From the NCBI RefSeq assembly GCF_004217135.1, contig NZ_SHKK01000001.1, positions 2,542,001 through 2,606,000 of the forward strand: a stretch of DNA of 64,000 bases, given 5' to 3'. A program made the translations under genes and the position numbers. Origin of the DNA: Micromonospora violae. GTDB taxonomy: Bacteria; Actinomycetota; Actinomycetes; Mycobacteriales; Micromonosporaceae. The notes beneath the pieces were generated by a model that saw only the letters and a program-made list of their open reading frames with translations, searched no databases and was not told the DNA's origin. Of the stretch, positions 8,343-16,932 are shown piece after piece (positions within the stretch are counted from its first letter, which is position 1; each line of letters starts with the position of its first letter).

Positions 8343-8909
8343 ATGACCGGTCAGAAGCCATCAGGCGCTACGTCCCGCAGCCGACGGCGCCGGTATGTCG
8401 GTCCGCTGATCGCCGCCTCGGTCGTTGTCGCTCTCGCACTGACCGTCGGCACGTTGAGGCTGGGTAGGAAGGCGCCGGTGCAGGCTCCCTCGGCCGCGTC
8501 GGCCAGCAATACGGAGCCGGGTCCGGCCCGGTGCCCCGAGAAGTGGACCGACTCCGTGCCGACTCAGCCCGGCACGGACACCCTGGTCCCCGTCGGGGCG
8601 ACGGAGGCGCTGTTGTGCAGCTACCGGCATGAGGCGACCCCGCCGCTGAATCTTGCCACCAGCCGACGCATCACCAGCGGGGTCGACGAGCTGACGGCCC
8701 ATCTCAACGGTTTGCCGATTTCGTCGCCGGAGGACACGGTCTGCCTGCTCGGCCAACCGACCGAGCACGCGTTCGTGTTCGGCTACCCGGGGCAGCGCGC
8801 AGCGGTGATTCGGCTGAGCAACTGTGCCTGGCAGCGTGAGGGCGCAACCCGGTATGGCGGTGACCTACGCAAAGTGACGGCCTACTGGGGTGTGCGCTGG
8901 GACCAGTAG
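8343..8909 (+). CDS. Membrane-anchored hypothetical protein
   Basis: 188 aa, family not recognised. A basic N-terminus (SRSRRRRYV) and one transmembrane segment (about 19-41, PLIAASVVVALALTV) place the rest outside the membrane. The ectodomain has four Cys (RCPEKW, LLCSY, VCLLG, NCAWQ), which could form two disulfides. ATG 8343 follows GTAGGAG (8331-8337) with 5-nt spacing; the longer upstream frame overlapping the M14 gene is not supported. Separate from the M14 gene by two hairpins, so probably monocistronic. Confidence 0.6.
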   Translation: MTGQKPSGATSRSRRRRYVGPLIAASVVVALALTVGTLRLGRKAPVQAPSAASASNTEPGPARCPEKWTDSVPTQPGTDTLVPVGATEALLCSYRHEATPPLNLATSRRITSGVDELTAHLNGLPISSPEDTVCLLGQPTEHAFVFGYPGQRAAVIRLSNCAWQREGATRYGGDLRKVTAYWGVRWDQ

Positions 8910-9324
8910 GGTCTCGACACCGCCGATGTAGCTGTTGCCCCAGTCGTTGCTGGTGGTGAAGCGGACGGTGCGCGTACTGGCGGCGGGGCCTGAGCCGGAA
9001 GCGCCGGCCCTGCGTACAGGAACTGGGCCCAACGCCGCCGAAACCACCAACGGCACACCCGCAGTCCTGGCGTCGGGTGGCGTCCCGTTGCTCGGGCCCG
9101 GACTCCGAACAACGGGACGCGACCCGGCGGCCAGGGCTGGGGTCGACCAATGGCGACAGCTCCGTCGCAGTGACCAGAAGTCGTTCGAATATCAACGACT
9201 GTCGGTCACGTTAGCGTTAACAGTAAGCAATTGTCCATAGACAACGATCTTCGTCTGTCAGTCCGGGTGGCACCCGTGGACGCCGACCACGGTCGTGAGC
9301 GCCGGACGGAATAGCCTTTGCCGC
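8910..9324. other. 415-nt intergenic region with a possible gene remnant
   Basis: No intact gene. The minus strand at about 8920-9000 reads RTVRFTTSNDWGNSYIGGVE, which looks like the end of a secreted-enzyme carbohydrate-binding or discoidin-like fold but has no start or body: possibly decayed coding sequence. Nearer the next gene, an A/T-rich stretch contains the inverted repeat TTGTC-CATA-GACAA (9231-9244) and a CGTTAG/CGTTAA direct repeat (9209-9220), a likely promoter or operator region. Confidence 0.35.
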
Positions 9325-10032
9325 ATGCGGGGACGATTTAGCACGGCCAGGCGGTGGTACGGGGAGCACCGGCGGTTGGTCCGCCGTACGATCCTGGCGT
9401 TCGCGGTGGGGGCGGTGGCGCTGACCGGCGGCACGGTGGCCAGCGTGACGTGGATCCGCGACACCGCGGAGGGCCACCTCTACAGCGAGGCCGAGGTGCC
9501 GGACGCGCCGGTCGCCCTGGTCCTGGGCACCAAGGTGGACGCGGACGGCACACCCTCACCCGTCCTCACGGCCCGGCTGGAGATCGCGCGGCGACTGTTC
9601 GACGCCGGCAAGGTTCAGGCGATCCTCGTGTCGGGCGACAACATGAACCATGATTACAACGAGCCTGCCGCGATGCGGAGCTGGCTGGTGGAGCGGGGTG
9701 TACCAGCACACAAGGTGGTGCCGGACTACGCCGGCTTCGACACGTACGACTCCTGCGCGCGGGCTGAGCGGATCTTCGGGGTGCGGCGAGCCACGGTGGT
9801 GACCCAGTCCTTCCATCTTCCGCGCGCCGTGGCGTTGTGCCGGCGTCTCGGCATCGACGCCAACGGTGTGGGCGACGACAGCGCGAAGCGGTACGCCCAG
9901 ACGTGGTGGTTCAGTTCATCCCGGGAGAACGGTGCCTGCGTGAAGGCTGCGCTGGATCTGCTCTCCCGGCGGGACCCGGCGCACCTCGGCCGCCGGGAGA
10001 CGGGCGTCGACGACGCGTTGCGCGTCGGCTGA
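9325..10032 (+). CDS. SanA/YdcF-like DUF218 membrane protein
   Basis: About 235 aa. One N-terminal transmembrane helix (about 24-45, TILAFAVGAVALTGGTVAS) anchors an extracytoplasmic DUF218 domain: ALVLGTKVDADGTPSPVLTARLEIA, then AILVSGDN, and VVTQSFHLPRAVALCRRLGI. SanA in enteric bacteria affects the envelope barrier and vancomycin exclusion, and an envelope role is the reasonable inference here. The acidic and polar residues of the fold (SGDN, the Asp of GFDTYDS, the TQSFH motif) are present. The start is uncertain (ATG 9325 versus GTG 9295); neither has a clear ribosome binding site. Convergent with the LacI gene, 6 nt apart. Confidence 0.8.
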   Translation: MRGRFSTARRWYGEHRRLVRRTILAFAVGAVALTGGTVASVTWIRDTAEGHLYSEAEVPDAPVALVLGTKVDADGTPSPVLTARLEIARRLFDAGKVQAILVSGDNMNHDYNEPAAMRSWLVERGVPAHKVVPDYAGFDTYDSCARAERIFGVRRATVVTQSFHLPRAVALCRRLGIDANGVGDDSAKRYAQTWWFSSSRENGACVKAALDLLSRRDPAHLGRRETGVDDALRVG

Positions 10033-10038
10033 GGACGG

Positions 10039-11058
10039 TCACGACCGTGGTGGTGCGGCGCTGTCACGAACGATGAGCTCGGTGGCCAGCTCGACCCGGG
10101 GGCTCTCGGTCTTCTCACCGCTGGCGAGGCGCAGCACGGTACGCGCGGCCAGCATGCCCATCTCGGCCAGGGGCTGCCGGACGGTGGTCAGGGGCGGGGA
10201 GCACCACCGCACCTCCGGCAGGTCGTCGAAGCCGACCACGCTGACGTCGTCGGGCACCCGCAGGCCCCGTTTGCGGACCGCCTCGTAGACGCCGAGCGCC
10301 ATCTGGTCGCTGGAGGCGAAGATGGCGGTGGGTGGGTTGGCCAGGGCCAACAGCTGCATACCCGCGGTGAAGCCGGCCTCGTGGTAGAAGTTTCCGGGGC
10401 GGATCAGGGCGTCGTCGATGGGGATCCCGGCGGCGCCGAGAGCGGCCCGGTAACCGTCCATCCGGGCCCTGCTGCACATCAGATGTGGCGGGCCGGCGAT
10501 GAAACCGATACGGCGGTGGCCGAGGCTGATCAGGTACTGGTTGGCGCTGAGGCTGCCCGCCCAGTTGGTGGCGCCGATGGTGGGTGACTCCTGCGGGTCG
10601 ACCCCGGCCGGGTCGATGATGACGACCGGCAGGTGGAGGCGGCGCAGCTCGGCCTGCAACGGTGGGTTCACCATCGAGGTCACGAAGATGATGCCCTCGG
10701 TGGAGCGCGTACGCATGTTGTCGAGCCACTGCTTGGCCGAGGAGATGCGCCAGTGGATGGCCGACACCACGGTCCCGACGCCGCTGGTCTGGCCGACGTC
10801 CTCCACCCCTCGGATGATCTCCACGGCCCAGGGGCTGTCCAGGTCGTTGAAGACCAGGTCGATGAGCGCGGCGTCGGTGCGTCGGGCCGGTGATCGACGG
10901 CGGTAGCCGTGCCGGTTGAGGAGCGCCTCGACCCGCTCCCGGGTGTCCGGGGCCACGTCGGAGCGGCCGTTGATGACCCGGGAGACGGTGGGCACGGAGA
11001 CTCCGGCCAACCGCGCGATCATGGCGATGGTGACGTTTCGGCCGTTCTCCGTGCCCAC
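10039..11058 (-). CDS. LacI family regulator of the adjacent sugar-uptake genes
   Basis: 339 aa. The N-terminal HTH (about 9-35: VTIAMIARLAGVSVPTVSRVINGR) is followed by a hinge helix and a periplasmic-binding-like effector domain with LGHRRIGFIAGP and AIFASSDQMALGVYEA motifs. GTG start at 11058 has a G-rich ribosome site (about 11061-11067). It is the last gene of the leftward permease cluster, so it is probably the local repressor of the transporter and the divergent GH43 gene. GAA/TTC palindromes are candidate operators at 14364, 14506 and perhaps 11079. The inducer is likely a xylan- or arabinan-derived oligosaccharide, by context. Confidence 0.9.
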   Translation of the reverse strand: MGTENGRNVTIAMIARLAGVSVPTVSRVINGRSDVAPDTRERVEALLNRHGYRRRSPARRTDAALIDLVFNDLDSPWAVEIIRGVEDVGQTSGVGTVVSAIHWRISSAKQWLDNMRTRSTEGIIFVTSMVNPPLQAELRRLHLPVVIIDPAGVDPQESPTIGATNWAGSLSANQYLISLGHRRIGFIAGPPHLMCSRARMDGYRAALGAAGIPIDDALIRPGNFYHEAGFTAGMQLLALANPPTAIFASSDQMALGVYEAVRKRGLRVPDDVSVVGFDDLPEVRWCSPPLTTVRQPLAEMGMLAARTVLRLASGEKTESPRVELATELIVRDSAAPPRS

Positions 11059-11112
11059 GGTCCCCCCTGCGTCCGGCTGGAAAACTTCAGGTCTGCTCGC
11101 GGTGCTGCGATG

Positions 11113-11952
11113 TCATCCCTTGACGCTGCCGGTCAGTCCGCCGATGAGTTGGCGTTCCGCCACGGCGTAGAAGCCCAGCGCCGGCACCATGGACAGCACG
11201 ACGTAGGCGAGCACCCGTGCGGTTTCGGCGGTGTACTGACCCTGGAACGCCTGGACCCCGACGGGGAGGGTCCACCAGCTCTGGTCGGTGAAGACGACCA
11301 GCGGGAGCATGAAGTTGTTCCAGCTGGTCACGACGGCCAGCACCGACACTGTGGCCAGGGCGGGACGGGCCATCGGCAGCAGCACCCGCCAGAAGAACCC
11401 GAAGGAGCCGCAGCCGTCGAGGACGGCGGCCTCCTCGACCTCGGCCGGGATCGTACGGAAGAACTGGCGCAGGATGATGATGGTGATCGGCAACCCGAAG
11501 GCCGCCTGGGGCAGGATGACGCCGAGCGGATTGTCCAGCAGGCCCATGCCGCGCAGCAGGACGAACAGCGGCAGGATGGCCACCGCGAACGGGAACATCA
11601 GGCCGATCGCGAACAGGGTCACCAGGAACTCGCGGCCACGGAACGCGTAACGCGCGAAGACGAACGCGGCCATCGCCGCCGCCGCGACGACGATCGCCGT
11701 GCTGCTCACGGCGATGAGAAGGCTGTTGCCGAGCTGCCGCCAGAACACCCCGGAGGTCAGGATGTCGGTGTAGTTCGACGGCCGCCAGGGGTCGGGCCAC
11801 CCCAGCGGGTTGGTGGAGAGCTGACCGTTGTCCTTGAAGCCGCCGAGCACGCCGAACCAGACCGGTACGACGATGAGCGCCCCGACGGCGACGCAGACGA
11901 GGTGCAGCACCAGGCTGCGGGTTCGCCGGGCGCGATCAACCGTAGCGGTCAT
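11113..11952 (-). CDS. Carbohydrate ABC transporter permease (MalG type)
   Basis: Inner-membrane permease of 279 aa with six predicted helices. The cytoplasmic EAA loop that docks the ATPase is visible at about 176-195 (EVEEAAVLDGCGSFGFFWR). Its ATG overlaps the stop of the upstream permease gene by 4 nt (11949-11952), so the two are translationally coupled and should form the heterodimeric channel. No ATPase gene is present in the cluster; actinomycetes commonly supply a shared MsiK-type ATPase from elsewhere. Confidence 0.92.
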   Translation of the reverse strand: MTATVDRARRTRSLVLHLVCVAVGALIVVPVWFGVLGGFKDNGQLSTNPLGWPDPWRPSNYTDILTSGVFWRQLGNSLLIAVSSTAIVVAAAAMAAFVFARYAFRGREFLVTLFAIGLMFPFAVAILPLFVLLRGMGLLDNPLGVILPQAAFGLPITIIILRQFFRTIPAEVEEAAVLDGCGSFGFFWRVLLPMARPALATVSVLAVVTSWNNFMLPLVVFTDQSWWTLPVGVQAFQGQYTAETARVLAYVVLSMVPALGFYAVAERQLIGGLTGSVKG

Positions 11953-12947
11953 CGCTCGCCTCCCTGGTTGGTGATCGCGCCCGCGGTGTCACGACGCAGG
12001 ACGATGCGCTGGTAGAAGAGGGCGAAGACAAGGCTCAGCAGGAACATGATGATGCTGATCGCACTGGCGTAGCCGACCTCGAAGCGGCGGAAGCCGAACT
12101 CGTACATCGTCACGGCCATGGTTTCCGACGAGTGGATCGGGCCGCCACGGGTGAGCACCCAGACCATGTCGAACAGCTGGATGGTGCCGATCACCGACAG
12201 GAAGATGCTGATCCGGATCGTCGGCCCGAGCAGGGGCAGGGTGACGTGCCGGAACGCCTGCCAGGCGCTGGCGCCATCGGTGACCGCAGCCTCGGACAGC
12301 TCCTTGGGGATGCCCTGCCGGGCGGCCAGGAACAGCATCATGTACAGGCCGAAGTACTTCCAGGACACCACGAGGAAGACGGCGTACAGGACGGTGTCCG
12401 GGTCGGCGAAGACCGTACCGGCGTCGGCGCTCAACCACGCCGCGATCGCGTCGCCCAGGCCCCGGTTGGGTGAGAACACCAGGTCGAACAGGACGGCCGT
12501 GGTGACCTCGGAGAGCACGTACGGTGCGAAGAAGATCAGCCGGTACGCGGCGCGGCCCCGCAGGGGCTGGTTGAGCAGCATGGCCAGGGCCAGCGCCGCC
12601 GGCAGCTGGACGACCAGGGACAGCAGCACCAGCACGAAGCCGCGCCACAGGTCCCCGCGGAAGGTCGGGTCCTGGAAGGCCCGGGTGTAGTTGTCCAGCC
12701 CGATGAAGTTCTCCGGCAGCCCGAAGCCGTTCCACTTGTAGAGGCTGGCGTAGCTGGCCACCAGGATGGGGGCAATGACCAGCAGCAGGAACAGCACCAG
12801 GGCTGGGGTGAGGAAGAGGGCGAGGACGCCGCCGCGGCCTGGCCGGGGCTGGCGGCCGCGCTGGCGCGCGGTGCCCGGCCCCGGTGCCGGTGGGTCCGTC
12901 GCCGGGTCGCCGTGTCTGGTCTTCGACACGGTCGATGGCCTGGTCAT
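11949..12947 (-). CDS. Carbohydrate ABC transporter permease (MalF/UgpA type)
   Basis: 332 aa. After a Pro/Arg-rich cytoplasmic leader (about 1-40), helices begin with VLALFLTPALVLFLLLVI. The EAA-loop equivalent is ELSEAAVTDGASAWQAFRHVTLP (about 220-242). YKWNGFG and FIGLDNYTRAF are typical of sugar permeases of this class. It lies between the binding-protein gene (48 nt upstream) and the MalG-type permease. The operon order binding protein, F-type, G-type, regulator is standard for actinobacterial oligosaccharide importers. Confidence 0.92.
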   Translation of the reverse strand: MTRPSTVSKTRHGDPATDPPAPGPGTARQRGRQPRPGRGGVLALFLTPALVLFLLLVIAPILVASYASLYKWNGFGLPENFIGLDNYTRAFQDPTFRGDLWRGFVLVLLSLVVQLPAALALAMLLNQPLRGRAAYRLIFFAPYVLSEVTTAVLFDLVFSPNRGLGDAIAAWLSADAGTVFADPDTVLYAVFLVVSWKYFGLYMMLFLAARQGIPKELSEAAVTDGASAWQAFRHVTLPLLGPTIRISIFLSVIGTIQLFDMVWVLTRGGPIHSSETMAVTMYEFGFRRFEVGYASAISIIMFLLSLVFALFYQRIVLRRDTAGAITNQGGER

Positions 12948-12996
12948 GCCTACTCCACAGGGGGTGTGCCGGCTACGGATGGGTGGGTGGTCACGG

Positions 12997-14289
12997 TCAG
13001 ACGGTCTTCGCCACCTGCGTGATGTCCTTGACGATCTGCGCGGGTGACTTGTTGCCGGCGACCAGCTCGGCGACGCTGTCGTTGATCTGCGAACCGAGCG
13101 CTGGCGCGTACGCCTGGTCGAGGTAGAGCTGAAAGCCGGTGTAGCTGGCCAGGGTCTCGGCGACGAGCTTGCCGTTGGCGTCGGGAATGGCCGTCGCGGC
13201 CTCCTTGACGGTCGGGAGCACCGCGCCGGTCTGGGCGGACTTACGCTGGTTGTCCGCGCTGAGCAGGAACTTCAGGAAGTCGACGGTGGCCGCGGGGGCG
13301 TCCTTGCCGATGGCGAAGCCGTTGCCGCCGCCGAACACCTCCGTGGTGGTGCCCTTTCCGCCGTCGACGGTGGGGAAGGGGAAGAAGCCGACCTTGTCGC
13401 CGAGGCCCTTCTTGCTGGTGGAGCTGGAAGCCTGCACCGCCGGCGCCCACTGCCCCATCAGCTCCATGGCCGCCCCGCCGTTGCCCATGGTGGCGGCCTG
13501 CCCGTCGGGTGTGCCGTACGCCGCGCCGAGGAAACCCTTCTGGAAGGGTTGCAGGTCGACGAGTTCCTTGAGCCGCTCGCCGGCGGCGACGAGGTCCGGG
13601 GAGTCGAAGTTCTTGTCGTCGACGGCCTTCTGCAGCGCGCCCACCCCGCCGATGCGCATCGCGAGGTACGACCAGTAGAAGTGGGCGGGCCACTTGTCCT
13701 TGCCGGCCAGGGCGATCGGGGTGATGCCGGCGGTCTTGAGCTTGCGGACCGCGTCGAGCACGCCCGCCCAGGTGGTGGGCGTGGGGGTGATGCCGGCGCG
13801 GGTGAAGAGGTCCTTGTTGTACCAGAAACCGACCATGCCGATGTCGAACGGGACGCCGTAGATCTTGCCGTCGATCGTGTACGGCTCCATGGCGGCGGGC
13901 AGCAGACCGCCGATCCACGGTTTCACGTCGTCGGTGATGTCCTTGACCAGGCCCGCGTCCACCTGCTGCTTGAGCACGCCACCACCCCAGGACTGGAAGA
14001 GGTCGGGCGGGTCACCGGCCTGGGTGGCGGTGGTGAGTTTGGCCTTGAAGGCCTCGTTCTCCAGGGGCTGGATGTCGAGGGTGACGTTCGAGTGTGCGGC
14101 CTTGTACTCGTCGGCCAACGCCGCCCAGACCGGAAGCATCGGCTCGGTGTTCTGGATGTGCCACCAGTTGATGGTCTGTGGGGCGTTCGGGTCGCTGGAC
14201 TTGTCGTCGCCGCACGCGCTCAGCAGATAGGCGCCCGCGCCGGCACCAGCGAGGCCGAGCAACGTTCGGCGGGAAAGGTGGGTAGTCAT
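12997..14289 (-). CDS. Extracellular sugar-binding lipoprotein of the ABC importer
   Basis: 430 aa. Tat-type signal (RRTLLGLAG, Arg7-Arg8) ending in the lipobox LLSAC with Cys26 as the lipidated residue. The mature protein is a family-1 extracellular solute-binding fold (INWWHIQNTEPM; DLFQSWGGGVL; VPFDIGMVGFWYNKDLF; GNGGAAMELMGQW). It captures the oligosaccharide outside the membrane for the two permeases encoded just downstream. First gene of the leftward operon, divergent from GH43 across a 250-nt control region. Substrate probably a xylo- or arabino-oligosaccharide, from the GH43 neighbour. Confidence 0.92.
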   Translation of the reverse strand: MTTHLSRRTLLGLAGAGAGAYLLSACGDDKSSDPNAPQTINWWHIQNTEPMLPVWAALADEYKAAHSNVTLDIQPLENEAFKAKLTTATQAGDPPDLFQSWGGGVLKQQVDAGLVKDITDDVKPWIGGLLPAAMEPYTIDGKIYGVPFDIGMVGFWYNKDLFTRAGITPTPTTWAGVLDAVRKLKTAGITPIALAGKDKWPAHFYWSYLAMRIGGVGALQKAVDDKNFDSPDLVAAGERLKELVDLQPFQKGFLGAAYGTPDGQAATMGNGGAAMELMGQWAPAVQASSSTSKKGLGDKVGFFPFPTVDGGKGTTTEVFGGGNGFAIGKDAPAATVDFLKFLLSADNQRKSAQTGAVLPTVKEAATAIPDANGKLVAETLASYTGFQLYLDQAYAPALGSQINDSVAELVAGNKSPAQIVKDITQVAKTV

Positions 14290-14363
14290 GGGCCATCCCT
14301 TCGGGGACTCACGGGGGTGCTCGGACGCCGGCCGAGCCGACGGGTGGGGATCTACGGATCTCC

Positions 14364-14372
14364 GAAACTTTC
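14364..14372. promoter_or_regulatory. Candidate LacI-type operator (GAAA-C-TTTC)
   Basis: A perfect 9-bp odd palindrome 74 nt upstream of the binding-protein start. With its flanks it reads CCGAAACTTTCAA, which aligns with CCGGAAGTTCCAA at 14504-14516 on the other side of the divergent promoter region (10 of 13 identical). Confidence 0.45.
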
Positions 14373-14505
14373 AATGCTCCGCCGGTAATACCGATCGATG
14401 GCCGGCACGCTACGAGCTGTTGTCGCATCGGTCAATACCTCTGTCCTATTGCGAAAAGACCGGCTAGCGTAGGCATGACTTCCACCGATCCGGACCCGAT
14501 TTTCC

Positions 14506-14514
14506 GGAAGTTCC
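14506..14514. promoter_or_regulatory. Candidate LacI-type operator (GGAA-G-TTCC)
   Basis: A perfect 9-bp odd palindrome 25 nt before the GH43 start, placed where a bound repressor would block transcription or elongation. Related to the site at 14364. A looser GAAAACTTC variant occurs at 11080-11088 before the LacI gene. Confidence 0.45.
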
Positions 14515-14539
14515 AAACGGCCCGTCCAGAGGAGCCCTC

Positions 14540-16165
14540 GTGTCGACCGACATCGCTGACGTGGCGACCGCTACCCGGTTGATCCGCAATCCCGTCCTCG
14601 CCGGGTTCCACCCGGACCCGTCGATCCTGCGCGTCGGCGATGACTACTACCTGGCCACCTCGACCTTCGAGTGGTATCCGGGCGTCGTCGTGCACCACTC
14701 GCGTGACCTGGTGAACTGGCGCAGCCTGGGTGGGGTCATCACCGACCAGCGCCTGCTCGACCTGCGCGGATGCGGCGACTCGAACGGGGTGTGGGCACCC
14801 GACCTGACGTACCACGACGGTCAGTTCCACCTCGTCTACAGCGACGTGGCCAGCTTCGCCAGCGGCTACTGGGACCCGCAGAACTTCCTGGTCACCGCCG
14901 AGGAGATCACCGGCCCCTGGTCGGACCCGGTGAAACTGCACGGGCGCGGGTTCGACGCGGCGCTGTTCCACGACGACGACGGCACCACCTGGCTGCTGGG
15001 CATGAGCGCGGACTGGCGGCCGGGTCGCGACCGCTTCGGCGGCATCGAGATCCAGCAGTACGACCGGGCCGCGCGCCGCCTGATCGGCAGCCCCCGCATC
15101 CTGTTCACCGGCTCCTCGGCCGGGCTCACCGAGGGTCCGCACCTGTACCGCCACGAGGGCTGGTACTGGCTGATCACCGCCGAAGGCGGCACCAGCTGGG
15201 AGCACCAGGTCACCATGGCGCGGTCCCGGGAGTTGTTCGGACCGTACGAGGTGGACCCGGACGGGCCGCTGCTCACCTCATTCGGGCGGCCCGACCTGCG
15301 GTTGCAGAAGGCGGGTCACGGCAGCCTGGTCCGCACGCAGAACGGCGAGTGGTACCTGGCGCACCTGGTCGGCCGCCCGTACTCGCCGCTGGGCAACTGC
15401 GTCCTGGGTCGGGAGACCGCGATCCAGCGGGTCGAGTGGCCGGCGGGCGGCTGGCCGCGCGTCGCCGGAGGGGTGCCCGCGGATGAGGTGGTCGCACCCG
15501 ACCTGCCCGCGCACCCGTGGCCGGCGGAGCCGGAGACGGACCACTTCGACGCCCCCGAGCTGGGCCGGTGCTGGTCGACACTGCGTCGGCCGGCGACCGC
15601 GGACTGGGTCGACCTGTGCACCCGCCCGTCGTACCTGCGGATCCACGGCGGGCAGTCGCCGGTCGGTCGGCAGGCGCCCAGCCTGGTCGGGCGGCGCGTC
15701 GGCGCCATGGAGTGCTCGCTGGAGACCGTTGTGGAGTTCGCACCGGCCGACCACCGTCAGCTCGCCGGCATCACCGCCTACTACAACACCCTCAACTGGC
15801 ACCATCTCTACCTGACCCGGGCGGACGACGGGCGGACGGTGCTGGAGCTGCTCAGCTCCGACAACGGGCGGCGCACCGCGTACCCCGATCTGACCGTCGA
15901 TGTGGGCGGCGTGGCCCGGGTCGGCCTGCGGGCCGTCTTCGACGGGCCGGCGGTGCGTTTCGACTACGAGCTTGGGGCCGGTTGGCAGCGGCTACCGGTG
16001 GAGTTGGATGCGACCATCCTGTCCGACGAGCACGCCGCGCTGATCGTCGACGGTGAGCCGGCGGCGTGGGGCTTCACCGGGGCCTTCCTCGGCCTGTGGG
16101 TGCAGGACCTGGGCGCTGGCGGCGCGTACGCCGACTTCGACCTGGCCACCTACCGAGAGCGGTGA
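14540..16165 (+). CDS. GH43 family beta-xylosidase/arabinofuranosidase-type enzyme
   Basis: 541 aa with no signal peptide, so probably cytoplasmic and acting on imported oligosaccharides. Residues about 15-320 form the five-bladed GH43 propeller; the catalytic triad is visible as D26 (AGFHPDPS), D139 (GRGFDAALF) and E198 (LTEGPHLYR). Residues about 335-540 form the beta-sandwich found in xylosidases of subfamilies 11/12 (ITAYYNTLNWHHLYL). GTG start at 14540 with AGAGGAG (14528-14534) 5 nt upstream. Divergent from the ABC importer, giving a complete uptake-and-hydrolysis module. Specificity (xylosidase versus arabinofuranosidase) is not settled by sequence. Confidence 0.9.
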   Translation: MSTDIADVATATRLIRNPVLAGFHPDPSILRVGDDYYLATSTFEWYPGVVVHHSRDLVNWRSLGGVITDQRLLDLRGCGDSNGVWAPDLTYHDGQFHLVYSDVASFASGYWDPQNFLVTAEEITGPWSDPVKLHGRGFDAALFHDDDGTTWLLGMSADWRPGRDRFGGIEIQQYDRAARRLIGSPRILFTGSSAGLTEGPHLYRHEGWYWLITAEGGTSWEHQVTMARSRELFGPYEVDPDGPLLTSFGRPDLRLQKAGHGSLVRTQNGEWYLAHLVGRPYSPLGNCVLGRETAIQRVEWPAGGWPRVAGGVPADEVVAPDLPAHPWPAEPETDHFDAPELGRCWSTLRRPATADWVDLCTRPSYLRIHGGQSPVGRQAPSLVGRRVGAMECSLETVVEFAPADHRQLAGITAYYNTLNWHHLYLTRADDGRTVLELLSSDNGRRTAYPDLTVDVGGVARVGLRAVFDGPAVRFDYELGAGWQRLPVELDATILSDEHAALIVDGEPAAWGFTGAFLGLWVQDLGAGGAYADFDLATYRER

Positions 16166-16167
16166 CC

Positions 16168-16200
16168 ACGCGGACGGCACTCGGCGGGTGCCGTCCGCGT
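16168..16200. terminator. Bidirectional hairpin terminator
   Basis: A perfect 13-bp stem (16168-16180 with 16188-16200), loop TCGGCGG, between the convergent GH43 and lipoprotein genes. Confidence 0.8.
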
Positions 16201-16211
16201 TCCCGCCCGTC

Positions 16212-16823
16212 CTACTTGACCTGGGCGGCGACGCTGCGCAGCTGGCCGAGAGTGGTGCGGAAGCCATGGCCGGACGCCGTCGGGTCCTCGGCGAGCATGC
16301 CGCTGACGGCCATGGTCTGCGACCGGGTCGTGGCGGCGGCCTCCGCGCCGGTTCCGCTCAGGTCGAACACACCGAAGTCGCCGCTGAGGGTCCGGAACGT
16401 CGGGGCCGCCGGGTCCTGGGCGAGGTAGAGCACCACGACCTGACCCGCCTCAAGCTTCGACATGTGCGCCATGTCCGCCACACCGCCGTCCAGGCTGGCG
16501 AGCGTGATCTGCGCCCCGGCCCGCACGGTCGATCCGGCCGTCGCGCGCAGTACCTCGTCGACCCGGAATCCGGTCGCCTCGACCTCACCGCGGACGACCA
16601 GATCCGCGGTTTCGCTGAGCTCTCGCACGGTGCTGTACCCGCGCATCTTGCCCAAGATCTGCGGGGTGGCGCTGGTCGGGGCGGCGGTGCTCGGGGCCGC
16701 GCTGGTCGGGGCGGGTGCGGCGGCCGGGGTGGCCTCGCTGCCGCAGGCGGACAACGCCGCCGCGGCGAGCACGGCGGCGGCCGTGGCCCACAGAGGCCGG
16801 GTACGGCGAAGGTCGACTGCCAT
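16212..16823 (-). CDS. Lipoprotein paralogous to the neighbouring anti-sigma-like protein
   Basis: About 203 aa. Signal with lipobox LSAC near residue 25, then an Ala/Thr/Pro linker (about 28-55) and a globular domain. That domain (GYSTVRELSETADLVVRGEV; RVDEVL; VVLYLAQ; SGDFGVFDLSG; GHGFRTTLGQLR) aligns along its length with the C-terminal domain of the product of 16933-17637, so the two are paralogues. ATG 16823 is chosen for the GAGGAG at about 16831-16836. It has its own ECF-type promoter motif (16891-16918). Function unknown; probably a cell-surface component of the sigma-factor circuit. Confidence 0.7.
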   Translation of the reverse strand: MAVDLRRTRPLWATAAAVLAAAALSACGSEATPAAAPAPTSAAPSTAAPTSATPQILGKMRGYSTVRELSETADLVVRGEVEATGFRVDEVLRATAGSTVRAGAQITLASLDGGVADMAHMSKLEAGQVVVLYLAQDPAAPTFRTLSGDFGVFDLSGTGAEAAATTRSQTMAVSGMLAEDPTASGHGFRTTLGQLRSVAAQVK

Positions 16824-16890
16824 GGAACGCTCCTCGTCTCGGTGCCGTCCCGGGTCGTTTCGCTCGGAACGCGGCACTACTCACACCCTC

Positions 16891-16918
16891 TATCTGTGCG
16901 TCCCGGGCACCGAGTTCC
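16891..16918 (-). promoter_or_regulatory. ECF-type promoter motif before the lipoprotein gene
   Basis: On the minus strand GGAACT (16918-16913), 16-nt spacer, CAGATA (16896-16891). The same GGAACY-N16-CAGA architecture precedes the sigma gene (18267-18240), suggesting recognition by the neighbouring ECF sigma factor. Confidence 0.45.
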
Positions 16919-16932
16919 ATTTTTTTCCGGGC

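Noticed and set aside
6682..8361. Long minus-strand open frame (559 codons) opposite the M14 gene
   Set aside because: Arg/Gly/Val-rich shadow of a GC-rich gene with no recognisable domain, and the opposite strand carries intact catalytic motifs.
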